Below, piece by piece: positions 19,485-28,756 of a stretch of 42,262 bases of DNA. The notes under the pieces are model-generated. The model ran no database searches. It was given only the letters and a program-made list of their open reading frames with translations, and had not been told where the DNA came from. Source of the stretch: Burkholderiales bacterium (GTDB lineage Bacteria > Pseudomonadota > Gammaproteobacteria > Burkholderiales > Burkholderiaceae_C); the NCBI GenBank assembly GCA_005789825.1, contig SXWY01000065.1:1-42262 (forward strand), written 5' to 3'. A program made the translations under genes and the position numbers. The first letter of the stretch is position 1, and each line of letters starts with the position of its first letter.

Positions 19485-22400
19485 ATTCGATGTACGCAGT
19501 GGCGACGGTGGTGGTGTTGGCCTTGAAAGTCACCGTTCGGAAAAACACGCTGGCGTTGCTGGTGGGGTCGCTTGTGAGGGCTGGCGTTGTGTTGACCGAA
19601 TAGCCTGTGCTGTCTATAGAGAAAGCATCTTCATTGTTTTTCAGGCGCAAAATGATGGTGGAATTGTTACCGTTGTCAGCCAATCCTTGTATCAAATCGA
19701 CGCTCAGCTTGACGGTGCTTTTGACACCGTCTCGGCTGATGTCTAATCTTTCCACGCTGTGAATCTTGTTCAAGAATGGATTCAGGTCCAGCGTTTTGAA
19801 TCCAGAAACTGTGGGCGAATTAACGCTGGTGTTGTTCGCCCAGGCATAAATTTGGATTTCATCCACGTAAGAATCCGGGGTGTAAAACCCATAGCGGCCG
19901 TTGGTTTGAAACACAGGCGTGTCGACCGGGCCGGACTGCGTGTCGCCGTAGACATTGAAGTTTCTTGCCGTGGGGGCATTGTCTCTGGTCAACATGTCTA
20001 TCTCATTCAAAATAAAACTGTCAGCGCCCAAGCCGCCGACCAATGTATTGCCGTCCAAAGCGTTGAGATAGTTAGAAAGATTGGACGACTTTCGAAAATC
20101 CATCACATCACTGCCATCGCCGCCGATCATGGTGTCCTTGCCATTGTTCGACACGAAGGTGAAGCCCCAATTGCTGTTGGCTGTCATTTGCACCTTGTCG
20201 TCGTAATCGGTACCACGCAGGATTTCGATGTTGTAAAACTGGTCACCCATGTAGTCATCCGTGAATTGGGTAACCCCTTGCCTGGTATTGCTCTGGCCGG
20301 TGATTTTGGTGAAGAAATCTATTTCCCGGGTGGTGGGGTTCAAGTCGCTGCTGGTGACGTAGGTCAAACGCACACTGCTGACTGGCGACTCCATTTCAGA
20401 CAAATCTGCCTTTGGCTGCAAGTTGGAATACACCGAATCCCAGGCGGGCACACCATCTCCCCGGATGACAAATTTGTTCAAAGTAGGTAAGCGGTTGCCG
20501 TCCTTGTCGCAATACAGGCTCTCGACCGACATGTCTATGCCTTTGGTCGAGTTGGTAGAGTTGATTCCGTAAGTCGGTATGCTCCGGTAGTTCAACGTGT
20601 CAATGCCTGCGCCACCGTGGTAACTGTCTTGTCCCAAACTGCCGTGGAAAGTATCGTTTTTACTGCCCCCCACCAAAATTTCGTTGAAGATGCTGCTTCG
20701 GCTGTCTGAAATACCCAAAAACTCATTGGTTGCAACAAAAGATCCCACCACCTTTTCGATATTGCGATAGGTGTCGCCAAATGAATCACCAACCAACACA
20801 TTGTTTTGCGAGCCAAGATTGATGGTCAAATTGGCTGTGGTGGATGAGTAATCCACCACATCGAAACCCTCGCCACCATCCAGGATATCGCTGTTTGGAC
20901 CGCCAGACAAAGTGTCGTCACCCGCACCCCCTTTCAAGGTGTCGCTGCCACCACCCCCTTGCAAAAAATTGTTTTTCGCATTTCCAGTCAAGGAATCGTT
21001 ACCGCTGCCGCCGATCAAGCCTTCGAATTCGGTGAATCTCACGGTATTGCCTGTGACAGTGCCATTGTTAAAGCCATAAGTGCCAGAACCGTCGGCATCC
21101 AACACAACCGTGTGGGCGACACCAAACGCTTCAAAACTCAGTAAATCAAAGCCTATGCCACCGATCAATGTGTCGTTGCCATGGGAGACCACCAAGACAT
21201 CGTTTCCTGCATCGCCAAACAATCGGTTGTTGTTGCCATCACCATCGAGCTTTTCGTTGTAAATACTGCCGTTCAAGTTTTTGATGTTGGCGTATTTGTC
21301 ATTGGCCACTTGTATAGGACCGCCTACCCTGCCACCTAGATCGGTTTTGGCTGTGAAGGCGAGTAAACTGACATAGGCGTGTTGCAATCCGATAAAGCTG
21401 GAAAAGTTGGTGATTTGTGTGGCATCCGTCAACGTCACCGACGAATAATCGACGGTGTTGTTTCGGCTGGCATGGGCTTGGAACGTGGTCACGTAGTCAC
21501 GACGACCGCTGGAATAAAACACGGTGTCATGGGTGTCAGAACCGATGATGGTTTCAATGTCCTGTCCCATCACATCGCCCAGGGCCTCCGATGAACTTTT
21601 GCCAGCGCCTTTGTTGGTATTGGCCGTGTCCAGATACAGCACTTCGTTGCTGCCCAATTTCACCTTGGCATACGACAGCGTGTCGTCGCCCACCCCGCCT
21701 TCAAACACATCTTGGCCCAAACCTGACCACAGTGTGTCATTGCCCTGACCACCGTACAAAGTATCGTCGCCCGCGTCACCGTCCAACACATCGTTGTAGG
21801 TGACAGTGGTGTCTGTGGAGGTGTTGCCGTCTTCCTTATCACCGTACAAGACATCATTTCCCACACCACCCGTCAAGCTGTCATTGCCCCAACCACCTTC
21901 CACCGTACTGTGAACGCCAACTTCCTTGGTGCCCATGAAGGTGTCATTGCCGCTGTTAAACAGGATGTTTTCTATGTTGGACAGCGAGTCTGACAGCAAA
22001 CCGCTCGAGACGGCTTGTCCGGTTTGCAAATTGACGCTGATATCTGTTCGGTCCAGTCGGCTGCTGGTGTAGTCCACCGTGTCTGATCCTTGGCCACCGC
22101 TCAGCGTGGTGTTGCTGACCACATCGCCACTGAAAAAATAATCGTTTCCGTCGTCCCCTTCAAGTGTGTCGGCGCCGCCTGCGCCTCGGAGCGTGTCGTC
22201 GCCACCGCCGCCAGACAACAGGTTGTTGCCGCTGTCGCCAGTCAGCCGATCTGCATAGCCTGAGCCCACCACGTTTTCAAAACCACCGTAATTGACTGTG
22301 TGGGTTTTTGCGTCCACCGTGAAACTCAAACGGCTTTGTGACAATTCGAGCGAGACACCTGAAGCGATGTCAACAAAAGTGATGGTGTCTGTGCCCGCCC

Positions 22401-25400
22401 CACCATCTAATGTGTCTGCACCCAAGGACACATAAACCATGTCATTGCCTGCACCCGCTTTGATGTCGTTTGACAACACGACCTGGTCATCGCCACCGAG
22501 CGTGTCGTTGAAATTGGTGCCTATGATTTTTTCGATGTTTTGGAAGCGGGCTTTGTCTGCAAAGCCACCGCTGGCCCCATTGCTGCTGCCAAATGTGTGG
22601 AGTTTGAACGACACGTCCACTGCACTGGTGGAAGCACTGAAGTCGATGGTGTCAGAGCCAAGTCCGCCGTCGTATTGGTAATCGGTTTTGGTCGATCCTG
22701 CAATAAAGGTATCGTTTAAGGCGGATGCCAATATGCGTTCAATGCTGTCGAACTGGTCATTGAATGCATCGTTACGGGTGCTGTCGCCTATCGCACGCTG
22801 CCCGGTCAAATCGATGCCCACTGCTTGGGTAGAAGTTTCGTAGCTGGCGGTGTCGGTGCCATCTCCCCCAGCCAAGGTGTCCGCACCTGCACCCCCTATC
22901 AGGGTGTCATCGCCCTGCCCGCCAGCCAAGCTGTCGACACCCTCGCGTCCATCCAGAAAATCATTGCCATCTCCACCACTGAGGTTGTTCTTTTCCAAAT
23001 CGCCCCATAAACGGTCATTGAGTTTGCTGCCCACCAAGTGTTGAATCAGATTGAATATCTCATTGCCGTTTTCGCCATTGGAATTGCCAGAGGTTTTGGT
23101 CAAATCCGCACGGATCCCATTGCCTTTGGTCACCAATTCATAACTGACGGTGTTGCTGCCTGCGCCTCCCATATAAATGTGGTTGCCACTGCCGGAGTTT
23201 TTCAATATGTCGTCGCCGTCGCCACCGTCCAAGGTGTCGCTGCCGCCGCCGCCAATCAGCACGTCGTTGCCCGCCAATCCTTTGAGGTAATTGGCGGTTT
23301 CATTGCCAGTGATTTGGTCATCAAATGCAGTGCCATCGACATGCTCGATGCTGGAATATTGGTCACCCGCGGCATTGCCACTGACGCCGCCAGTGACCAA
23401 ACTTAAATTGACACCTTGCCCATCGTCTGCGTCTTCATAGCTCACCAAGTCGGTGCCGCCACCGCCCACCAAAGTGTCTTTGCCCGCACCGCCCACCAAG
23501 GTGTCGTTCAAAGCCCCACCCGTGAGCAAATTGTCTTTAGCGTCCCCGTACAGCTTGTTTTCAAAACTTGCAGAACCCGTCAAATGGGCGATATGGGTGA
23601 ATTTGTCACCGGCTGCGCCGCCTGCGTTCAGGCTTTGTTTGTCAGCAGACAAATAGGCGGTGATATTGCTGTTGGTTTTTTCGTAGGACACCGTGGAAGC
23701 CGTATTGGCCGCGGCTTTGAAGCTGTCGCCACCACCGCTGCCATAAAACAAGTCATCACCCCCGCCGCCGTCTATCGCATTGGCAGCAGCATCGCCCTCC
23801 AAGGTGTCATTGTTTTTGCTGCCTATCAGGTTTTCAATACCGACATAACGGTCGCCCGCTGCTTCACCCGTGTTGCTGGTCGGCGTTTTGAGACTGACCG
23901 ATACACCCGCACCCACACCCAAGTTGGCATAACTGACCGTGTCGACCCCTGCGCCGCCGTCCAAGGTGTCGCCGCCACCAGCGCCAGTCAACGTGTCATC
24001 GCCCAAACCACCTGACAGCCTGTTGTTTTGGTTGTCACCCAGCAGTTCGTCTTGGTAAGCCGTGCCCACCACATGCTGGATGTTTTGGTAGGTATCGCCT
24101 TTTGCGTAAATACCATCGTTTTGCGATGCATCAGCCAAATGGACTTTGACACCTTTGATACCACCACCGTTGTCTTCCAGCGATCGGGCGTAGCTGACCG
24201 TGTTGTTGGCATCGTTGGCAGCGACCGTACCGCCGTCCAGTGTGTCAGCCCCCAAGCCACCCTCTAAGGTGTCATCGCCCAGATCACCCCACAAGGCGTT
24301 GGCATTTTCATCGCCAATCAGCATGTCTGATTTTTTCGATCCTTTGACATGCTCAATGCGGATGTAAATGTCACCCACGGCATCGTCGCCGCTGTTGTTG
24401 TTGGGAGTTTTCAAATCCACCGTGACACCTGCCGCGGCATTCTCATAACTCACCGTGTCTTTGCCGTCGCCACCGTCCAAGGTGTCTGCGCCCCTGCCAC
24501 CTTCCAAGGTGTCGTCACCGGCTGCGCCAATCAAGCTATTTTTGCCTTCATTGCCCACAAACCAATCGTTGCCATTGCCACCGACCAAATGCTGGATATT
24601 GAGCAATTTGTCGTTGGCGGCTGTGCCGTAAAGCGCTTTGCTGGTGTTGTTGTTCAAGTTGGACGCCAGTTCGACATAAACACCAATGCCAGAATCATCG
24701 TAATTGGCCGTGTTGTTGCCTGTGCCGCCGTCCAAGGTGTCGGCACCATCACCGCCTTGCAAGGTGTCGTCGCCCAAGCCGCCTTTGATGTCGTCATTGC
24801 CCGTCAAACCTTTGATGAAGTCGTGACCAGCACCGCCATTGAGGTTGTCGTTACCCGTGGTGCCTCGGATCGAATAACTGATACCCCGCGCGGGTAAGTA
24901 CAAGATGGGGTTGCCTTTGCTGTCGTCACCCAGCGAGGTGACATCGATCATTTTTCTGAAGTCGGCGAATTTGAAGCTGATGGGGTCAGACAAACGCGAG
25001 CTCGACATGTTGATTTGCTGGTTGCCGTTGTAAAACTTGACATCCAATTTGAAGTCAAAGCCAGTGAACTGGGTGTCGCTGTCCGGCACTGCATCCCAGA
25101 ACATTTTCAAACGCGAAACATTGCTGCCATCAGCACCCAATTCGATGCTGGGTTTGGTATTGGCGTTGAACAATTGATCGGTTGTGCCATCAAAAAAACC
25201 GAATCCATCGGGCAAGGCATGCGCGCTGTCAGACGACAAACTCAACACCACTTTGGTGGCAGAAGGCAAGCCAGGCAGGGCCAATTCCATCATTACACGG
25301 GTATTGCCGTCAGGGGTGTGCGGCGTCACATCCGTGGTTTGTGCATTCACCGCCAGTGGCTTTTCTTGCAACATCGACACGGGCTTTAATTCATAAACCT

Positions 25401-28400
25401 GCTTGAGGGTATCGGCCAGTTTGAGGTTGTTCATTTTGTAAACGTCTGCGTGATAGACGTTTCGCGAAGCCTCTTGTTGCAAGGTGACGTCGACAGGAGG
25501 TTGCGAGCTGATTTGGTCGATATGGACCACTGCACTGATGGTTTGCTTGCTGTTGTCTGTGTAAAAAACCAGCTTGTCTTTTTTGGTGTTGAGTTCGTAA
25601 ATTTCGTTGGCACCGACCACAAAACTGTCGCTGCTTGAGAGTTTGAGCGTGATCTCTGAAGCATCCCCCGCGTCCGCAATGTCACGCACAGCTTGCGCGG
25701 TGATTTGCACCGAAGTGAACGCGCTGTCTTTTTGAAAGTCCAAGGTTTCAATCGACTGAAATTTGTCGTTGAGTTGCACAATATCTGCCAACTTGATCTC
25801 GTTGATTTGGCCATTGACGTTGGCCTTGTCCATCCACACCATGGTGTCCTTGCCTGTGCCACCAATGAACGTGTCTGCGCCTTTGTCAGTGCCGCCGATC
25901 AAGGTGTCGTCGCCTGTGCCGCCGTCTAAACGATTGTTGAAACCATCACCCGCCAACACATCGCCAAAATCTGAGCCAATCAGATGCTGAATGTTGAAAA
26001 AACGGTCGCCATTCGCGTCACCGCCGTTGGTATTGCCCAAGGATTTGTCCAAGTAAACATACACGGATTCGCGAGAATTTTCGTACGACGCAGTGTTGCC
26101 TGTCCCTTGGGTGGTGCTGTCGGTCTCTTCCCCATACAGCCAATCAGCACCGTCTCCGCCTTCTAAAGTGTCAGCACCGACACCGCCGACCAAGGTGTCG
26201 TTGCCTGCCATCCCTTTCAATACATCATTACCACCGCGAGCCTGGATCAGATTGGCTTTGGCGTTGCCTGTTAATTCATCCGATTTTGCAGAGCCTTTGA
26301 TGTTTTCAATTCTGAACAACTCATCTGTGTCAACGCCATCATTGGCACCGCCTGCCACGCTGTCCACATCCGATAACCAGACCTTGACCGCATTGCTGTT
26401 TTCGAAATCTGCGGTGTCCACGCCGTCGCCACCGTCCAAGAGGTCTTTGCCGGCTTCGCCAGACAAGGTGTCGTCTCCATTGCCCCCAGCCAAGGTATTT
26501 TGTTTGGCATCTCCTTTGATCCGGTCGCTGTTGCTCGAGCCCAGTACCTGTTGGATATCGATCAATTTGTCGCCTTGCGCGTCACCGCCATTTTGGTCGG
26601 TGACAGACAAGTCAATTTGCACGGCTTCTTTGGAATCTGCGTAGCTGACATAGTTGATGTCCAGCCCACCTTCGATCACATCTGCGCCTTCGCCGCCAAT
26701 CAGGGTGTCCGCTCCTTGGCCACCCTTTAAGGTGTCGTTGCCAGCGTTGCCGACCAAGCTGTCATCGCCAGCTTTTCCTTCGAGTTGGTTGTCGTTTTTG
26801 TCACCGGTGAGCACGTCGTTTTTATCTGTACCGGTGACATGTCTGAACGACGAAAACACCAAGGTATCGTCTTCGGCATCCCCGCCATTTTTGGTCGATT
26901 GCAGCAAATTGATATTCACACCCACGTTGGCATTGCTGTTTGCATAACTCAAGGTGTTGTTGCCCGCACCGCCGTCCAAGGTGTCTGCACCCCCCTCACC
27001 CCCTTGTATCGTGTCGTCTCCTGCACCGCCAAAGATGCGATTGGCTTGGGAATTTCCTTCAAGCACGTCATTGCCCGAGGAGCCGATGATGTTTTCAATG
27101 TTGGTCAAGGTGTCGCCGGACACCCCGTTTTTTTTGTTCGTACTGCCATCGTTGTCTAGGATGGCTATCACTTTGTCGCTGGTGTTGTTGAAATTGGCGT
27201 AACTCACCGTGTCGTTGCCAGAACCGCCATCGAGCACATCTTGGCCGATGCCACCCATCAAGGTGTCATTGCCTCGTCCGCCTGACAAGCTGTCGTCGCC
27301 CGCATCGCCTTGGATCAGATCGTGTCCTGCGCCCGCGAAAATGGTGTCATCGTCTGCGGTAGCGTTGATTTGATAGCTCATGCCCCGGGCAAACAGGTAG
27401 AGCACATCGAGGGCTGAAGTTTCGGCCGATGTTTTGAAATCGCCGTACTCGAATTTGATCTCTTGCCAATCTTCCTCTTTCAGCAGGCTTTGGCCGTTGG
27501 CATCGACAAAGTTGGCCAACAATTTGAATTGGGTTTTGGTGACCGTTTCTGGAAAGTCGTCCGCAATGTCCCAACTGAGTTTGATGCGTGCAATAGAGGT
27601 CGTGGGAGCATTGATTTCAGCGGCCTGATTCGCCAAAAGGGTGTCGTTGATGCGGAAATTGGGTGGCAAACCACCGTCTATGCTTTTCCAAGTCAATATC
27701 AATTTGTTGGCGCTTGGTAACCATTGGAGCTTCAAGTCATTGGCTACTTTTTCAACCGGTGTGGTCGGACCTACCGGCGCCACTTTTTGGTTCGTCACAA
27801 CCTGCACATCGAAGGGCTTTTCCGCCAACATGCGGCGTACTTCTATCTCCCCAAAGTCTGTGGATTTGTCAGCGCCTTGGGTCACATTCGACACCTTGGC
27901 TTGTGCGGTACTGACCAAAATAGGTTTGTTTTGTACCGGTTGCTCTTCGATTTTGTAGGTGTAGTCTTGCAGTTTAGGCTTGTCATTGAGCTTGGGAGGA
28001 GCACTGGGCGTAGACACCGATGAGGCCGCTGACGCACTGGCTTTGCCTGTGCCTGGCCCAGCGCCAGGCCCTTGGCCTGGACCTTTGCCTGCTTCTGCAT
28101 CACTGTTGGACAATGCAGCCGTTTGCAAAGATTTTGAAATTTGCTGGACCTGCGCTGCCAACTGCTCAACCTGCTCTTGTGCCTTGGTTTCGTCACCTTC
28201 GTTGCCAATGGTGTATTCAAAACCCAGCTTGTCGTTGACGCCAGGCACTGGTTTGATGGTGGAAGCTTCAATTCGGTAACTGCCACCTTCCACCGGTTTG
28301 ACCGCCCCCGCTTTTTTCAGCTGTTCAGCCAATGGTTCGGTCAAGCCATTTTTGAATTTGCCCAGGGTTTTGTCTGGCGACAACGTGGCTTGCAGTGCGG

Positions 28401-28626
28401 CTTGCGGCAGCACATAACGCTCACCCGTGTTATTGACAAGCACCATGTCCAAGTCAACGATTTCGACGGCGGTGATCTCGTTGCTGTCAAAAGGCAAACT
28501 GAACTGAACGGCCCCGGATGCAGCCGCTTCGGCTTGCATCAGTCGGATCGGGGACGACGGGGCAGGTGTATTTTCTACAGGTGCAGTTTCAGGCTTGCTG
28601 TCTGCACGCACATCTGATTCGGCCAT
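19477..28626 (-). CDS. Giant RTX repeat protein with internal duplication (3049 aa)
   Basis: A second giant T1SS candidate substrate without a Sec signal. Residues 1–150 form a mixed domain (EITAVEIVDLDMVLVNN, then YVLPQAALQA). A short coiled coil (QVEQLAAQVQQIS) and a Gly/Pro linker follow. Two homologous units come next. Unit A (about 260–1040) and unit B (about 1080–3049) each start with ML.EKP, run through a beta domain to LY-L-ARG-SY-I, carry an RTX array, and end with a domain of type IETLDFQ…/VERLDIS…. RTX blocks (GG.GADTLDGG) alternate with ~45-residue linkers of the form DTVSY…GD…IEHV.GS, about 5 in A and about 16 in B. ATG at 28626 is preceded by GGAGAG. Function is unknown; calcium-folded surface or extracellular protein is the best inference. 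It ends IEYV without the classic signal seen in the 5101-aa protein. Confidence 0.9.
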   Translation of the reverse strand: MAESDVRADSKPETAPVENTPAPSSPIRLMQAEAAASGAVQFSLPFDSNEITAVEIVDLDMVLVNNTGERYVLPQAALQATLSPDKTLGKFKNGLTEPLAEQLKKAGAVKPVEGGSYRIEASTIKPVPGVNDKLGFEYTIGNEGDETKAQEQVEQLAAQVQQISKSLQTAALSNSDAEAGKGPGQGPGAGPGTGKASASAASSVSTPSAPPKLNDKPKLQDYTYKIEEQPVQNKPILVSTAQAKVSNVTQGADKSTDFGEIEVRRMLAEKPFDVQVVTNQKVAPVGPTTPVEKVANDLKLQWLPSANKLILTWKSIDGGLPPNFRINDTLLANQAAEINAPTTSIARIKLSWDIADDFPETVTKTQFKLLANFVDANGQSLLKEEDWQEIKFEYGDFKTSAETSALDVLYLFARGMSYQINATADDDTIFAGAGHDLIQGDAGDDSLSGGRGNDTLMGGIGQDVLDGGSGNDTVSYANFNNTSDKVIAILDNDGSTNKKNGVSGDTLTNIENIIGSSGNDVLEGNSQANRIFGGAGDDTIQGGEGGADTLDGGAGNNTLSYANSNANVGVNINLLQSTKNGGDAEDDTLVFSSFRHVTGTDKNDVLTGDKNDNQLEGKAGDDSLVGNAGNDTLKGGQGADTLIGGEGADVIEGGLDINYVSYADSKEAVQIDLSVTDQNGGDAQGDKLIDIQQVLGSSNSDRIKGDAKQNTLAGGNGDDTLSGEAGKDLLDGGDGVDTADFENSNAVKVWLSDVDSVAGGANDGVDTDELFRIENIKGSAKSDELTGNAKANLIQARGGNDVLKGMAGNDTLVGGVGADTLEGGDGADWLYGEETDSTTQGTGNTASYENSRESVYVYLDKSLGNTNGGDANGDRFFNIQHLIGSDFGDVLAGDGFNNRLDGGTGDDTLIGGTDKGADTFIGGTGKDTMVWMDKANVNGQINEIKLADIVQLNDKFQSIETLDFQKDSAFTSVQITAQAVRDIADAGDASEITLKLSSSDSFVVGANEIYELNTKKDKLVFYTDNSKQTISAVVHIDQISSQPPVDVTLQQEASRNVYHADVYKMNNLKLADTLKQVYELKPVSMLQEKPLAVNAQTTDVTPHTPDGNTRVMMELALPGLPSATKVVLSLSSDSAHALPDGFGFFDGTTDQLFNANTKPSIELGADGSNVSRLKMFWDAVPDSDTQFTGFDFKLDVKFYNGNQQINMSSSRLSDPISFKFADFRKMIDVTSLGDDSKGNPILYLPARGISYSIRGTTGNDNLNGGAGHDFIKGLTGNDDIKGGLGDDTLQGGDGADTLDGGTGNNTANYDDSGIGVYVELASNLNNNTSKALYGTAANDKLLNIQHLVGGNGNDWFVGNEGKNSLIGAAGDDTLEGGRGADTLDGGDGKDTVSYENAAAGVTVDLKTPNNNSGDDAVGDIYIRIEHVKGSKKSDMLIGDENANALWGDLGDDTLEGGLGADTLDGGTVAANDANNTVSYARSLEDNGGGIKGVKVHLADASQNDGIYAKGDTYQNIQHVVGTAYQDELLGDNQNNRLSGGLGDDTLTGAGGGDTLDGGAGVDTVSYANLGVGAGVSVSLKTPTSNTGEAAGDRYVGIENLIGSKNNDTLEGDAAANAIDGGGGDDLFYGSGGGDSFKAAANTASTVSYEKTNSNITAYLSADKQSLNAGGAAGDKFTHIAHLTGSASFENKLYGDAKDNLLTGGALNDTLVGGAGKDTLVGGGGTDLVSYEDADDGQGVNLSLVTGGVSGNAAGDQYSSIEHVDGTAFDDQITGNETANYLKGLAGNDVLIGGGGSDTLDGGDGDDILKNSGSGNHIYMGGAGSNTVSYELVTKGNGIRADLTKTSGNSNGENGNEIFNLIQHLVGSKLNDRLWGDLEKNNLSGGDGNDFLDGREGVDSLAGGQGDDTLIGGAGADTLAGGDGTDTASYETSTQAVGIDLTGQRAIGDSTRNDAFNDQFDSIERILASALNDTFIAGSTKTDYQYDGGLGSDTIDFSASTSAVDVSFKLHTFGSSNGASGGFADKARFQNIEKIIGTNFNDTLGGDDQVVLSNDIKAGAGNDMVYVSLGADTLDGGAGTDTITFVDIASGVSLELSQSRLSFTVDAKTHTVNYGGFENVVGSGYADRLTGDSGNNLLSGGGGDDTLRGAGGADTLEGDDGNDYFFSGDVVSNTTLSGGQGSDTVDYTSSRLDRTDISVNLQTGQAVSSGLLSDSLSNIENILFNSGNDTFMGTKEVGVHSTVEGGWGNDSLTGGVGNDVLYGDKEDGNTSTDTTVTYNDVLDGDAGDDTLYGGQGNDTLWSGLGQDVFEGGVGDDTLSYAKVKLGSNEVLYLDTANTNKGAGKSSSEALGDVMGQDIETIIGSDTHDTVFYSSGRRDYVTTFQAHASRNNTVDYSSVTLTDATQITNFSSFIGLQHAYVSLLAFTAKTDLGGRVGGPIQVANDKYANIKNLNGSIYNEKLDGDGNNNRLFGDAGNDVLVVSHGNDTLIGGIGFDLLSFEAFGVAHTVVLDADGSGTYGFNNGTVTGNTVRFTEFEGLIGGSGNDSLTGNAKNNFLQGGGGSDTLKGGAGDDTLSGGPNSDILDGGEGFDVVDYSSTTANLTINLGSQNNVLVGDSFGDTYRNIEKVVGSFVATNEFLGISDSRSSIFNEILVGGSKNDTFHGSLGQDSYHGGAGIDTLNYRSIPTYGINSTNSTKGIDMSVESLYCDKDGNRLPTLNKFVIRGDGVPAWDSVYSNLQPKADLSEMESPVSSVRLTYVTSSDLNPTTREIDFFTKITGQSNTRQGVTQFTDDYMGDQFYNIEILRGTDYDDKVQMTANSNWGFTFVSNNGKDTMIGGDGSDVMDFRKSSNLSNYLNALDGNTLVGGLGADSFILNEIDMLTRDNAPTARNFNVYGDTQSGPVDTPVFQTNGRYGFYTPDSYVDEIQIYAWANNTSVNSPTVSGFKTLDLNPFLNKIHSVERLDISRDGVKSTVKLSVDLIQGLADNGNNSTIILRLKNNEDAFSIDSTGYSVNTTPALTSDPTSNASVFFRTVTFKANTTTVATAYIEYV
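20000..24870 (-). repeat. RTX array of unit B in the 3049-aa protein
   Basis: About 16 modules, each made of one to four GG.G.D.L nonapeptides plus a linker with a DTVSY-like opening and an IE-or-IQH-V-GS closing strand. The nonapeptides are known to fold into calcium-bound parallel beta rolls outside the cell. Modules become less regular towards the C-terminus (low plus-strand coordinates). Confidence 0.8.
25830..27390 (-). repeat. RTX array of unit A in the 3049-aa protein
   Basis: About five modules of the same type as in unit B (for example GGAGNNTLSYANS, GGDGVDTADFENS), bounded by the MSYQI beta domain on the N-terminal side and the IETLDFQ domain on the C-terminal side. The shared layout with unit B indicates duplication of a whole domain block followed by unequal growth of the arrays. 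Confidence 0.78.
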
Positions 28627-28756
28627 GGCACTCTCCGTGAAGCATTCAATCGATTTGAAAAACTGTTGTTATTCAGTACGGCTTGTTGTAGTTAGAGACT
28701 GCTGTTTAAAACGACTCAACGCAGGCATGAACAAGGCCAACCCGCGTGGGCTGAAC
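28627..28756 (-). other. Intergenic gap with inverted repeat before the 3049-aa gene
   Basis: At 130 bases this is the largest gap inside the operon. A perfect 8-base inverted repeat, GCCAACCC (28736–28743) and GGGTTGGC (28761–28768), spans the end of the MotA-like gene. No U-run follows it on the minus strand, so it is not a clear intrinsic terminator. It could be an RNA-processing or attenuation hairpin that sets the level of giant mRNA. The rest is AT-rich and holds the GGAGAG ribosome site for the RTX gene. Confidence 0.45.

Noticed and set aside
19990-27400. Regularly spaced repeats that could suggest a CRISPR array
   Set aside because: They are diverged nonapeptide-coding repeats in one long open frame; there are no constant-length identical repeats with unique spacers and no cas genes.
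2635-28617. Many plus-strand open frames of 60–250 residues opposite the two giant genes
   Set aside because: They lie antisense to the giant adhesin genes and reflect the repeat codon pattern; their products are low-complexity and have no start-site context or family motif.
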